Below are positions 33,099 through 44,879 of a DNA stretch of 49,465 nucleotides, piece after piece. The notes under the pieces are model-generated. The model was not told the DNA's origin. It was given only the letters and a program-made list of their open reading frames with translations, and did not search any database. Every line of letters begins with the position of its first letter. The stretch's first letter is position 1. Source of the DNA: Gnetum montanum (Eukaryota > Streptophyta > Gnetopsida > Gnetales > Gnetaceae). A program made the position numbers and the translations under genes. The stretch covers positions 42,753 through 92,217 of the forward strand of contig MNCI01009672.1 of NCBI GenBank assembly GCA_015680685.1. The letters run 5' to 3'.

Positions 33099-33646
33099 GC
33101 CATACATAAAAAACTTGTGCTTATGGTGTTTTATGGCTACCTCATGCCATTACATTTTGTAGTTATCTCTTTCCATCTTCTAGAGGTTTTTGTGAGCCTT
33201 TTTCCACCTACCAAACTCCAAGATCAAGGTGTAGTGATCATGCCACTTCTTGATCTCATGAACCAGATGCTCCATCTACATATCCTTTTCCACGTTGGTT
33301 CTAGCTAGGACCACCTTCCCCTAGATGGTACTCCAATAGTGAGGCCACTTGATCTCCTTGGTATGTAAGGAATCTCTATTGGCTACTCAAGCCTTTGTGA
33401 ATTCCTTATGATCCTTAAGGCTCATAACTTTGTTGGTCAACTTCTTAAATTTTTTCTCTACTACAACAAGACTTTCCCATAAGAGCTCATTAGAATGTTT
33501 AGATTCCCAAAATAGTGAGACACATGATGCTGTATGCTTGATAGCCCCATCATATAACCTCCAAGATATACTCTCTAGATTTGAAGGCATATTAGGAATC
33601 TCATCAAACTCAAAGTTTCTTGTGTGCTTCCATCTTATTTTGGAAA
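33099..33646 (-). pseudogene. Copy A antisense ORF, penultimate exon, part 1
   Basis: The minus strand reads SKIRWKHTRNFEFDEIPNMP, then SISWRLYDGAIKHTASCVSL, LLWESLVVVEKKFKKLTNKV and KKWHDHYTLILEFGRWKKAH. Charged, helix-like stretches suggest coiled coil. Copy B keeps the same residues at many positions (43150-43650) and has a good acceptor (TTGGTAG|TTTCC) where A has AC instead of AG. Several stops occur, some shared by both copies. The family is not recognised. Confidence 0.5.
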
Positions 33647-33788
33647 GTGCCAGCAACAAAAATGTTAAAACAATGATAAACAATAAAATAAAACATGAAA
33701 AACTATAATTATATAGCCATAAAACATGAAAAAAACTATGAAATGATAAAATAAACATGCAAAACAAATAAATTTTAACTCTTCTTAC

Positions 33789-33920
33789 CACAATCAGGGT
33801 CTATCTATTACAACCTATCCAACATATCATTCATCACTCCTCTCATGAACTTCACCTTGTCTAGGACCTTCATCAAAGGTTTAGTGTAGAATGTAGATTA
33901 CTATGGAGGAATCTCACACT
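33789..33920 (-). pseudogene. Copy A antisense ORF, internal exon
   Basis: It is bounded by TTATTGTAG|AG and TGATTGTG|GTAAGA, both also present in B. It contains STFYTKPLMKVLDKVKFMRG. Both copies share TAA/TAG codons in it, so the reading frame was already broken in the common ancestor, or my splice sites are partly wrong. Confidence 0.4.
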
Positions 33921-34009
33921 CTACAATAAGCATAAAATTCAACACCCATCTACAATAATATATCAAAAAATAACTAAAAAAAACTAAAGATTCAAATATT
34001 AGAGCTCAC

Positions 34010-34174
34010 CAAGGAGGTCATGAGGTATGTCTAATAAGGCATTGTCCTCTAGAGGTGTATCATCTAAGGAGGAGTTCAACACATCTAACACTTCCTTAGA
34101 CCTCCTTTCCTCTTCCTCCTTGCACTTGTGCTCTTCCTTCATAGGATCATGAGTAGATAGGTCTTGTATCCTCC
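34010..34174 (-). pseudogene. Copy A antisense ORF, acidic internal exon
   Basis: TTTGTTATAG|GGAGG at the start and CTCCTTG|GTGAGC at the end are conserved in copy B (44030-44190). The reading frame is fully open: RIQDLSTHDPMKEEHKCKEE, then VLNSSLDDTPLEDNALLDIP. Glu/Lys-rich and acidic segments are preserved between copies, with mostly conservative changes. Confidence 0.55.
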
Positions 34175-34256
34175 CTATAACAAATCAAAGCCAACAAGAA
34201 TAAAACAAGCTAGAAAATAATTTTAATAAAAAAAAATAATAACAAAAAAAACATAC

Positions 34257-34760
34257 ATCCAACATCTTGATTCATCCACTTTAGCTTGATTGTCATTTTC
34301 CTAAGTGCTTCCAGAACTAGCTTTGGGATGTTAACTTCAACATGTGGCTTCTTCATCTTGTCTTTGATGTCACCATGACTTCTACATGTGCTCATTTAGT
34401 CTTCTTCACATTACCTTGGATGGCATGGGGCCTTCTTCCATGCTATCAATAGAGGCACAATGCATACCACTAACATTGTTAGTCATCATAGACAGTGATT
34501 CATACACTTTCTTCACTAGTGAGGCTTGGGTACATAACACCAAGGTAATATGTTTTGGCCAAGGCTTGGAAAGTTGAGGCTCATTGTGAAGCATCCAATC
34601 TTCATATCTCCTAATAACCAAAAACTCCATGAACCTTTTAAGGTAGACATAGAAAAAGATGAAATTTATATAATACAGAGAGTCAAGGTTATGACAAAGT
34701 TTATGAATTTCATCCTATAGTGCACTTGTAGCAACTTGAAAATTTGGTTGCTTGAAAATT
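34257..34760 (-). pseudogene. Copy A antisense ORF, upstream exon
   Basis: The minus strand gives FFYVYLKRFMEFLVIRRYED, WMLHNEPQLSKPWPKHITLV, VKKVYESLSMMTNNVSGMHC and later KMTIKLKWMNQDVG. It ends at GGAT|GTATGT, in phase with the next exon. Copy B shows the same string with substitutions and one stop (44260-44760). One stop separates the two halves in A. The start of the gene is not identified; related sequence continues towards 34860. Confidence 0.5.
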
Positions 34761-34879
34761 GAAATATCCCAAGTGGAACAACTTTAACCCTAAATCTCAA
34801 GGACCTCCAAGAAATAGGATCCAAGGTATCCTAGATGATCTAGCTGATCACCCAGGGGCTTAGAGAGTATAAAAAAGGG

Positions 34880-35580
34880 TAATAAAAATAAAATGTAATG
34901 TAGATCTAGCTTAAAATATATGCACAAAATAAAATAAATCTACACTAACTTGCACAATAATTAGAACTATAAAATTTATTATAATAAGATAAAGAAAGTT
35001 TAGAATGTGTAAAAATGATGCATGGGGATGCAAAGGGTTCACTTCAATGGGGGTTTGGAGTTTGTTGAAGATGGTAGCCTAGACACCATAGTTAGCTCCA
35101 TGATCCAGGTGCTCCACAACTCCCAAAAGTACAACACCTTGCTAATCCCTTCACCAAATCTATAGCATTGGTGGTACATGGGGTAAGCTATGTGAGGGAT
35201 TTTGGGCAATGGGAAAGAGCCAAGCTAGGAGTCCTGATTCCTAGATAGCTTACTGTTACCACAAAATCTAACATAATATTAGATGTTGAAAAGGGGTTAA
35301 AATGGTTGTAGGTTCCACACAAGAAAATCTCCAAAAGCCTTATGTTTGCACTAACTTTTCAAAGTTCTTGAATTCAAAAAAGGTAAAACATCTTCATGGT
35401 TTATATAAGTTGTATGGCCATAATTTTGACTACAACTTTCTATCCTAATTGCTAATAAACTGATGTCACATGTAGGTATAGTAAGTGTCCAAATATGGCA
35501 TGGTTTTCATTTATAGAAAATTTTTAAGCCCCCAAGGTACCAAAATCATTCTAGTTACTAGAATCTTAAATAAAACATTC
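34880..35580. other. Copy A 3' interval, nothing recognised
   Basis: This is collinear with 44890-45600 of copy B. No domain was seen. Confidence 0.4.
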
Positions 35581-35584
35581 ATCC

Positions 35585-35815
35585 ATGCTAGCCTTCCAGG
35601 AGCAACATTAAGCTTGTAGGAGCAACATTGTGTTACATGGGCAATGCTAGGATGCAAGATCAATGTTGGGGTTGTTAAAACCACATTGAGGTTTCTGGAG
35701 CTACATTGGAGCAAGATAAATGCTAGGGCTACTGAAGCAATCTTGGAGCTATAGGGGCTACATTAAGGCTTTAGGGGCTAACCTAATGTTAGCATAGGCG
35801 ACTTCAATGTAGCAA
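35585..35815. repeat. Decayed short tandem repeat, copy A
   Basis: Variants of a 20-28-bp piece such as GGAGCAACATTGTGTTACAT (GAGC.ACATTG., GGGGCTACATT) are repeated about eight to ten times. A collinear array exists in copy B (45610-45830). Confidence 0.5.
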
Positions 35816-37033
35816 AGGTCAAACCCCCAATAAAACCTACAAAAATGCCAATTTTGGTAGTCCAAAATGCGTTTTGACCCTCCAAGCTGAAATATAGACA
35901 TAATATGACATTTTTCACTTGTGAATTGAGGTTATGACCACTTATGAGGCATTTTTCAACTCCAAAAGCTAAGGTATGTGAAATTGCATCTCATGGATTA
36001 CAATCTCCACATTTTACAATGAAATTTTAACCTCAAGTTTCATGGGGTGAAAGTTACAATGCTCAAAACATTTATAACATGCATTTTCTTAGTGGTATTT
36101 CATTTTCCCCTCTTCTTTGGTGTCTTAAGGATTGACTTGAGAGACATTAACAAAGAATACAAAATACCACATCAGATCCATGACCAACGTTCCCTCTCCA
36201 TACTTGATTTAGTAGTGTTGAACCGTGCCAAAGAGTGCTTATCATGATAAAGTTAGGATAAGGATTATCATTAGCTATAGGGAAATAGTTACAAGGTTAA
36301 CAATGAGTTCCAAATGTTGAAATCATGGCTATGATATGACACTAACATGTTGATTAATTAATAAATCTTCGTGCTTCATGTTTTAAAGTGTTAGTCACTT
36401 AGTAATCCATTTGAGAAATCAACACTTCACTCTATTGTTTCCTTTGATCATTAGACTCCTCCCTTTACATGTTTGGAGCCCTTAATTTATACTTTTGGGC
36501 TTCATTGGCATTTTAGCTTGGAAATTTACTTCCTCCCCTTTTATTAAGGGATGATACCTTCATTGAGTTTCATTACCAAGGCTTGTTTTGATTTGGTTTT
36601 CCTCTTGAATGAGATGTGTTACATCCAGTGAACTTGATGGTGAAGCATGGAAAAGGGATGTCATATGACCATAATGTATGAGTTTCAAGCATTGGCCATC
36701 ATAGTCATTTAGGAAGAGGAAGGTTAAAATTAGGTTATGAGGTTGGGTTCAATGAGAGGTAATGGGAGTAAAGTAGGATAAGCACTCTTGGCAATGGTAG
36801 GAAAAACTAACCAAATCTTACATATCATGGTCATCTGGTAATTTGCTGCTATGATAAGATCCAGCTCTATGATGACTTTAGGTTTCAACCTATAAGCATA
36901 ACTCCAAGAGAATAAGAAAATAAGGTAAATAAAACATGTTGTTACAATACAACATAGAAGGCCACATAAAATGATTAGAAAACTAGGAGACCATAGGTTA
37001 CCAATGTTACAAAGTTTCACAGTTCATTTGTTA
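35816..37033. other. Copy A 3' end region
   Basis: This is collinear with 45831-47093. It has no recognised domain, and no clear polypurine tract lies before 37034. Confidence 0.4.
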
Positions 37034-37905
37034 TGCAAAAATCCATGTATGCTAGCTTGTCATGGTTAAAAGTGCTTCAAAAGCTCCAAAATTTGATATT
37101 TTAGTCTTATACACTAAGTATTGTAGTTTCATATCTTGGATAGCCTACAAAGATAGTGTATAATATTTAGGCTTTAATTTCATACGCTAGGCATTCTAGT
37201 ATCATATGGTGGATAGCATGTGAGGGTAGCCTATGAAGAACAAAAATTAGTTAAAATTGCTCATATGTTGCATGGAGGTGTTCTGGGTATAATATAATTT
37301 GCTATAAATTTGTCAGTAAACATGAAAGAATTAATGGTAACAAACTAGGAATACAAGACTTATCTAGAAAAAGATCTATTTCATTTAAAGGACTTTTTGG
37401 TATTTTTCATCTATGTCAAACCTAAGATTTTTGAGCAATTTAGATGCCTAAAAGTCCATGATGACCATCATCATTTTTTATGGCATAGATTACCTGAGTA
37501 GACAAACAAAGTTAAGGTGCAAATTCATGCAAGTACATTATAGAATACACCTTGTGATTGCATAAAAAATTAAAGACATTATTGCATCTTTTGGATTTTC
37601 TAAAACCCATAATCTATATTTCCTAAACCTTTGCTTATAGAATTTTATTTCAAAGTATTAATATCAAAGTTGTAGTTTCATATTTGTTTTATCATTTTTT
37701 ATCTATCATCCTATTCTAGTCTTCTGCATTGCATTTTAAGATTAAGATAATCAATCACATTTTTATCGCTTGGTAACAGACCCTCTAAGTCCTCATTCAA
37801 TTGTCAAGATTGTTTGAACTACTCACAACTCATTCTCAAGGCTCATGGATCTAAGGGTTAAACTATTCTAATGGGGATATTTGGTCCTCTAGTACTAAAT
37901 TATTT
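37034..37905 (+). repeat. LTR-like segment shared by copies A and B
   Basis: This is the homologue of 21101-21965, starting ATGCAAAAATCCATGTATGC at the unit junction. It ends before the primer-like TAGTGCTAAAAGGAGGGC. Confidence 0.45.
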
Positions 37906-38509
37906 CATTACTATAGTTTCTAGTGCTAAAAGGAGGGCATCCACTTGAATTCTTCATCAAAACTAATTTGCAGATTTTTTTTCTTGCAATTGCCTTTGTG
38001 TGCTATTGTTTGTGATAAAAAAAATTATTTGGATTTAACCAAAACCTAAGCCTATAGGAAATCAAACCAATTTAGTGAAAAATAAAATTTTTCATCATTG
38101 TTCTTACAATGCAATTTACAATGTTTCTTTGGTTTTGTACATCATAGATTTAAGAGTTCTTTGTAGTTATGGTTTATGTCATATTCCATACTTGCAAACC
38201 TGCAAATTTTCTTAGTTATTTTCACTATGCTACAAACTTCTTGCACTTTTTTCAAACTTCACTAGATATGTGTGAAATTCTTCTTAGAAAAATGTTTTTC
38301 TATTTTTTCAATTGAAGTTGCAGTTTCATACACTGAAACTTCCATACACTATGAAGCTTCCAGAAGCTATGAAGTTTCACATGCTGAGAAACTCACAACC
38401 TACTTGAAACATTAAAAGAATTAAAAATTCAAAAAATTCATTAAAATTAATTAATAAAAAACCTCTACCACACTTTACTAGTCATTTGATCCAACACTTT
38501 TTGTGCCTC

Positions 38510-41140
38510 TTTGTCATTTGACTATTTTACCGCATGACATAGCATGCATGGCTTTCAACGAAGAATATGTTTGTATCTACAATTCTAAATATCTGGAAAT
38601 AGTAGAATGGAGGTAATCCCTTTGATGAATGGTACTAAACCCATCTTACATGAATATAAATGAATAATACTATAACTTTATTTGTGCTAAGATGCAAGTT
38701 GTCCTTCCCATCCCATGTATAGATGCATAGTATAAATGGAAATTTGAGATCATTCACCAAAATGGAAAAGAGTATATTTCTTCCTCTCATAACTAGATCA
38801 AAATACTAGAGTTTCACATGAATATGCTAGCACAATTAGTAGAACTAGAGGAGGCAAATAAAGGGATTAGCTTAGGCAAAAACCAAGAGAACCAAGATGA
38901 GTTTGAAGTGGAGCATGAACTAGACAGATTCATAAGGAAGCTTTTTTAGCAATTAGCTTTATAAGTAGCCACTCCTAACTCCACATCTTCCATGTCCTCT
39001 ATGAAGTAAAACCATCAGTCTACTCCCTTGTCCTTTATCATTTTTTTCATAATACCCATTGTAGCATCAAATCAAACCTAGTTAGCATCTCATTCCACAT
39101 CTTTGTTCTTAATAATGTCATTTGCAACCCAACCTTATTCTATGGGACCATTGTTGGTAGTATCCATCATATCATTTTCATTCTCCATCCCGATAGGCCC
39201 CTCTTTGGAATCCTAGGCTTTGCAATCCTCTCATAACTCCTTTTCTCCCTTCATTCATTACATTCCAAGTTAAACATCCTTCTGATTGTTCAATCCCCCT
39301 TCAACCGTGTTCACCCAGATCCTTCCCTTAGTATCAATGTTCATTGCATGGTTCCAAGCCTCTCAATTACCCTTGTAGCCATTAGTGCAAACCTCCAAGC
39401 TATAGGAATGCCTCAAGGCCTAGAAAAAACTTTCTAGATGATTTAGGACCTTATTGAAGAGTTTTGAAACCTCAACTCAGTTACCTAGAGGGTTAAGATC
39501 ATGAACTTCTACCAAGATGATCCCATCAATTTAATCATCCCTCAAATAACTATTCATGTGGGCATTCCCATCGCCTAGTTCATTAAATACAATGGATAAG
39601 GTGATCCTAACTCTAACCTTGTTACTTTTCATTTAAAATACTTATTGTTATAGTCTTAGCCCCCACATTGTTTTGTATGTCTTCCCTATTTTCCTCACTA
39701 GGAAAGCATTGGATTTGTACCATACATTACCTCAAGTCCCATTACCTTCCTAGAGAACTTGATCTCAAAATTTTTGAATCATTTCAAATATAACTTTAAA
39801 CCCAATATAATGATTGACCAACTAATGAAGGTTAACCAAGCCTTCTTAATGGAATGCTCTTCTTAATGCGATTCCTGAACCAATTAGTTAGAAATATTCT
39901 GGTCATATTCAAGGAGGTAATTAATAACTCAATTAAGTCCAAATTATATTAACTAGATCCATGATCCCTTAGCCAAGCCTTCTCTCAAATGAAAATCATA
40001 GAGGATGCCACCAAAACTAGTATCAAGTGTACCTATGTAACATAAAAGAAAGGATAAAGACAAGGGAAAATAAAATCATGTAGCCATGGGCATTATGGCC
40101 AAAGAAAAAATGATGATGTAAGGACCAAAGACAACATAACCAAACGATTCTGCTACCACTACTCAAATGTCAATCTCTAGAGTCTCTACATCTAACTCAA
40201 AAACCTAATTTCAAATAAAAGGATTGATCTAAGTATATGAAATTATTTGTTAAATCATCAGAGCTTCTCGACCAGTTGCTCAATAGTCACTATATTCAAT
40301 ATCGACAACTATCCAAGAACACTCACAAGAAGCATGATTGATTATGTATGATTGCCAAAGATCCCATTGTAAAAACTAAAGATGATCCATCTAGTACTTC
40401 AAACTAGACTAATTCTACCATTATCATCAACTACCCAATCATGATACCAATTTTTTCTTAGACTTAAAGGATGCCTTGTGAAAGATGATAGATAGTGGGG
40501 AGTTAGTGTTAGACACTTGCAATCCCATTAGGTCCTAGAACCAACACATGTAGGTGTACCAGGATCCATTAAATGCTAACAATGATCCCTATACAATAGC
40601 CACATTCAACATTAGCAATAATCCTAAATCTAGTAGGGGCTATTTATGGTTCAGATAACTCGTGATGAAAGGGCTTCAACTTCATTGAGGTCAAGGACTC
40701 CTTTTTTTATAAGGGTACCATCACCTACTCAAGCCAAAGAATCATTTGTTATTAGGTTGTCCCCTCCAACCATGGTAAATTCTATAATCCAAATTAATTA
40801 ACCTTCCCCTGTGGTGGCCAATGCCTCAACCTCTTTAGAAACACATAACAAAAAGTCACCAATAGAATAATGAAAGAAGTAAATATCCAAGCCTAAGCAT
40901 AAGAATAATAAACAACTGTAAGTTTGGAAAGAGGTGGGCCTACCAAAGTTCACTCCAATCTCAATAGTAACTATGGATACCAATGTACAAGCTACTTTAA
41001 TGAGTCAACCTAGGAGGGACAACAAATAATAGGAGAAAGGGAAGGGTCTAAAATAACAAATGCTAAAACATGAGGTAAAAATCCTTGGTAGAATGGAGAA
41101 AGTCAAAGCCAACACATGAGAAGCCATCCAACAATAATAA
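38510..41140 (+). pseudogene. Copy B gag remnant
   Basis: This is collinear with 22550-25300. It retains FYHYHQLPNHDTNFFLDLKD (40430-40490), the gag box with His but no Cys. It has stops and frame changes throughout. Confidence 0.55.
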
Positions 41141-41459
41141 AGACTTAGTTACTATTATGGAGTACATCAAGCTATCAATTAAATAGAAGAATACATCATT
41201 GACCTTATATAACTTAGTTATGATGTATTATGTGCACCATGATGTCTTAGTTTATATGCTGACTTCTATTCCTATCAATGAGGATATCCCATCCAATCAA
41301 GAATATATCCATGTAGTAGTAGTGCTATCATAACATAAGTTAAAAATGAAGTCAACCACTTTAACATTTCTGGATAATGAGGTAAAGATCAATTCACAAA
41401 GTGGTGAGGTGTCAAGAGCTCCCTTGTTTATAATGATAAGAGTTGGCTAGTATAAGCTA

Positions 41460-41875
41460 CACTAGGTATATGTGAATGATGGGTTAACCACTAATGTTAT
41501 TCCCTTTCTTATGGTAGAATGCTTGGACTTGGTTGAACATATTCAAAGCACCTAAACCTTAGTTCTTAAATTTTTTAATGGATCATGTGTAGAAGTGATA
41601 GGGTTAATTTCATTGGATTTTGTAGCTAGGGAAAAATTCCTCACATTAGTGGATTTTCTTGTGGTGGAAAAGACACAAAGATTTAAGCTAATCTTCCAAA
41701 GACCTTGGTTACCTAAATTATGAGCTATTTCTTTCTTGATTCATCAAGAAATTCATGTACCTTATAAGGGAGATGAAATTATTATTCATGAAGATAAGGT
41801 GGCTTCCATGTCTATCAATGATGTTAACATAGGATAAGGATCCAAGGTGGAGTTTCATAAACAAACTTTTCTAGC
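41460..41875 (+). pseudogene. Copy B retropepsin-like protease remnant
   Basis: It reads NDGLTTNVIPFLMVECLDLV, then SLDFVAREKFLTLVDFLVVE and GDEIIIHEDKVASM. Compared with copy A the active-site DGAT is DGLT, and it has stops that A lacks. No RT follows. Confidence 0.6.
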
Positions 41876-42442
41876 CCAAAACATAGCTAAGAAATACAAT
41901 GAAATTGACAACATAGTGACTAAAAATGAGTTGTGGAACAAAAATTCATTTAGCATAGTAAGGGAATGGAATGGGAAGTATTAAAATCATGCAACAAAGG
42001 TCTTATGCATTCCCTATTCTCTCAAAGATTAGAAAGCACTTCCACAATTGAACACTCTACCAACTTGCACTTAATTTGGAGCCTTGTCTTCAACTTTTAC
42101 ATTTTACATTGTATCTATGGACTTTATTTAAATATCTAGTTTATAATTTCATACCTAGTTCCTTGCACTTAAATAAAACCATAAAATACCATAAAAAATA
42201 GAAATAATAAAATCAAAGGACAAATGTGGCCTACCAAGGCCTAAAACTAGTAAATTTGTGGCCTCCCTTTTATTTCTTGAGTGTCCAATAAGACTAGTTT
42301 TCTTCTCGTCTCTACATTTTTGTTTTTTCTTTAAAAGTTACACCTTATTTTACACTTTCACATTTTTCATGATTTCTCCAAACTTTACTTTGCAATCCTA
42401 CCATTTTAACTCATAGACTTTTGTGTAAGAAAAATATAAAGC

Positions 42443-42472
42443 AATATATATATATATATATATATATATAAC
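42443..42472. repeat. (TA)n microsatellite
   Basis: An uninterrupted TA run of about 14-15 units lies here. Copy A has only a short TATATATATA at the same place (about 26570). Confidence 0.9.
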
Positions 42473-42660
42473 ATTGAAAATAAATTTAACTTATAACTAA
42501 CTATGTCCATACCAATAGCCATGATCACATAGTGTGATGAAATAATAACAAAAAATAACCAATACAATCTCTAAGTCTGTAATAGTTAAAATGATAACAA
42601 TAGCAATAAGACATGGCAAAAACAATAAAACATGCTAGGCTCATAATCAAATAGCTATAA

Positions 42661-44760
42661 CTAAACTATAAGACAAGGAGGATCATCATCACTAACATCA
42701 TGATAATCAACATTACCAACATCACAAGAGGCTTGTAAATAGCAAAATAATTTAGGCAATTAGTAACCACAATGACCTATGAATATAGCCATGAACGATG
42801 AAGAATAAATAAAAACTATAGCTTAAAGCCAAGAACCAAAAACATTTCTTTTTAAAATTTAGAAGAATCAAGGGTAATGTCTTTAGGACAAAATTTTTTT
42901 AGATCCATTTCAAGCCTACAAAGAATATATTCTTCACACATGTTGACCCAATTAATGTTCCTAAAATCCACACCTCTACTTGGGTGGATTACAAGAAAAG
43001 TTAGTAGTACTAGTTTCCCTAGAAGTGGTAGTAATCTAGGGAGTTGGGTTATTAGCAACTACCACTGATTCCTAAAAAAAGTAAAAGGTATGATTTACAC
43101 CTATGCCCTATACAAACAACTTGTACTTATGGGTTTTTATGGCTATCTCATGCTATGAATTTTTGTAGTTATCTCTTTCCATATTGTAGAGTCATTTATG
43201 AGCCTTTTTCCACCTACCACACTCCAAGATCAAGGTGCAATGATCATGCCACTTTTTGATCATATGAAATAGATGCTCTATCTACATATCCTTCTCCATG
43301 TTGCTTCTAGCTAGGGCCACCTTCCCCTAGATGGTACTCCAATAGTAAGACCACTTGATCTCCTTGGTACACAAGGAATCTTTATTGGCCACTTGAGCCT
43401 CTATCATTTCCTTGTGATCCTCAAGGATCTTGACTTTGTTGGTCAAATCCTTAATTTTTTTCTTTGCTATAGCAAGATGTTCTCATAAAAAATCATTGAA
43501 ATGCTGAGATTCCAAAATCATTGAGGCACATGATGCTGTGTGTTTTGTAGCTCCTTCATATAACCTATGAGAAACACTCTAGATCCATAGACATCTTAGG
43601 AAACTCATCAAGCTTAAAGTTTCTTCTTGGGTCCCACCTTATCTTGGAAACTACCAATAATAAAAACCTTAAAACAATAAGAGGTAATAAAATAAAACAT
43701 GAAAGAGAAGCAATCATATAGCCATAAAACATGTAAAAAACTAGGAAATGGTAAAATAGAAATGCAAAACAAATACATTTTTTACTGTTCTTACCAAAAT
43801 TAGGGTCTATCTATTATAACCTATCCACCATATCATTCATCATTACTCTCATGAACTCCACCTTGTCTAGGACCTCCATCCAAGATTTAGTGTAGAATGT
43901 AGATTACTCTAGAGGAAGATCACACTCTATAATAAGCATAAAAGGCAACACTTGTCTACAATAATAGATTAAACAAAATAACTAAAACTAAACTAAAGAT
44001 ACATATGCAAGAGCTCACCAAGAAGGTTATGAGGTATGTCTAATGGGGTGTTGTCCTCTAGAGGTGTATCATCTAAGGAGGAGTCCAACACATCTAAGCC
44101 TTCCATAGACCTCCTTTCCTCTTCTTCCTTACATCTATGCTCTTCCTTTATAGCAGCATGAATAGATACCTCCTATATCCTTCCTATAACAAATCAAGGC
44201 CAACAATAATAAAATAAGCTAGAAAATAATTTTAATAAAAAACAAAACATAATAATAAAACAAAACCATATCTTCAACAACTTGATTTATCCTCTTGATC
44301 TTGATTGTCATTTTCCTAAGTGATTCTAGAACTAGGTTTTTGATGTTAATTTCAACATGTGGCTTCTTCATCTTGCCTTTAGCAACACCATTCACTTCTA
44401 TATTTTCTTATTTAGCCTTATTCACATCGCCATGGATAGCATAGGTCTCTCTTCCCATGTTGTCAAGAGAAGCATAATGCATACCACTAACATTCTTAGT
44501 TCTAAAAAACAATGTTTCATACACTTCCCCCATTAGTGAGCCTTGGGTACACACCATCAGGGTAATAAGCTCTACCCAAGGTTGGAAAGTTGAGACTCAT
44601 TGCAAAGCACCCACTCTCCATATCTCCTAATGACTAGAAGCTCCATGAACCTTTTAAGGTACACATAGAAAAAGATGAAATGTATATAATGTAGAAAGTT
44701 AAGGTTATCATAGAGTTTATGAACTTTGTCTCATAACCCACTTATAGCAATTGGAAAATT
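42661..44760 (-). pseudogene. Copy B antisense multi-exon ORF remnant
   Basis: The exons correspond to those of copy A. The acidic terminal exon is 42661-42733 (..HDVSDDDPP.. then stop). The long exon is about 42868-43650, with INWVNMCEEYILCRLEMDLK, and reads EAQVANKD where A has a stop. A short exon lies near 43800-43945, the acidic exon (SSLDDTPLEDNTPLDIPHNL) near 44030-44190, and the upstream exon (FFYVYLKRFMELLVIRRYGE) near 44260-44760. Most splice sites are kept; the penultimate donor is lost. Stops and frameshifts make it a pseudogene. No family is recognised. Confidence 0.5.
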
Positions 44761-44879
44761 CAATTCCTTGAAAATCAAAAAATCCCAAGCAAAACAGCTT
44801 TAACCCCATATCCCAAGGGCCTACAAGAAATAGGATCCGAGGTGCCCTAGATGATATGGTCAATCACCTAGGGACTTTG

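Larger units (their letters stand above)
21101..37033 (+). mobile_element. Copy A: non-autonomous gypsy-like element, first unit of a tandem
   Basis: From GCAAAATCCATGTATGCTAG at 21101 the sequence can be followed collinearly in copy B from 37034. The match runs to the shared end AGTTTCA(C/T)AGTTCAT..ATGCAAAAA (37033 and 47093). The only large interruption is the copia element at 27287-33093. Order: LTR-like segment, primer-site-like sequence, gag remnant, protease remnant, antisense multi-exon ORF, short tandem repeats, 3' region. No RT, RNase H or integrase was seen. By eye A and B differ at something like one base in five to seven, so the duplication is old. Confidence 0.7.

Noticed and set aside
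33066-33308. 80-codon + frame
   Set aside because: It starts in the copia LTR and runs antisense to the better supported minus-strand exon that has an orthologous frame in copy B.
36730-37020. 96-codon minus frame at the end of copy A
   Set aside because: Not preserved at the collinear place in copy B (46800-47060) and shows no motif beyond hydrophobic bias.
42443-42472. TA run as a regulatory TATA cluster
   Set aside because: Simple microsatellite expansion of a short TA stretch present in copy A; no promoter context.
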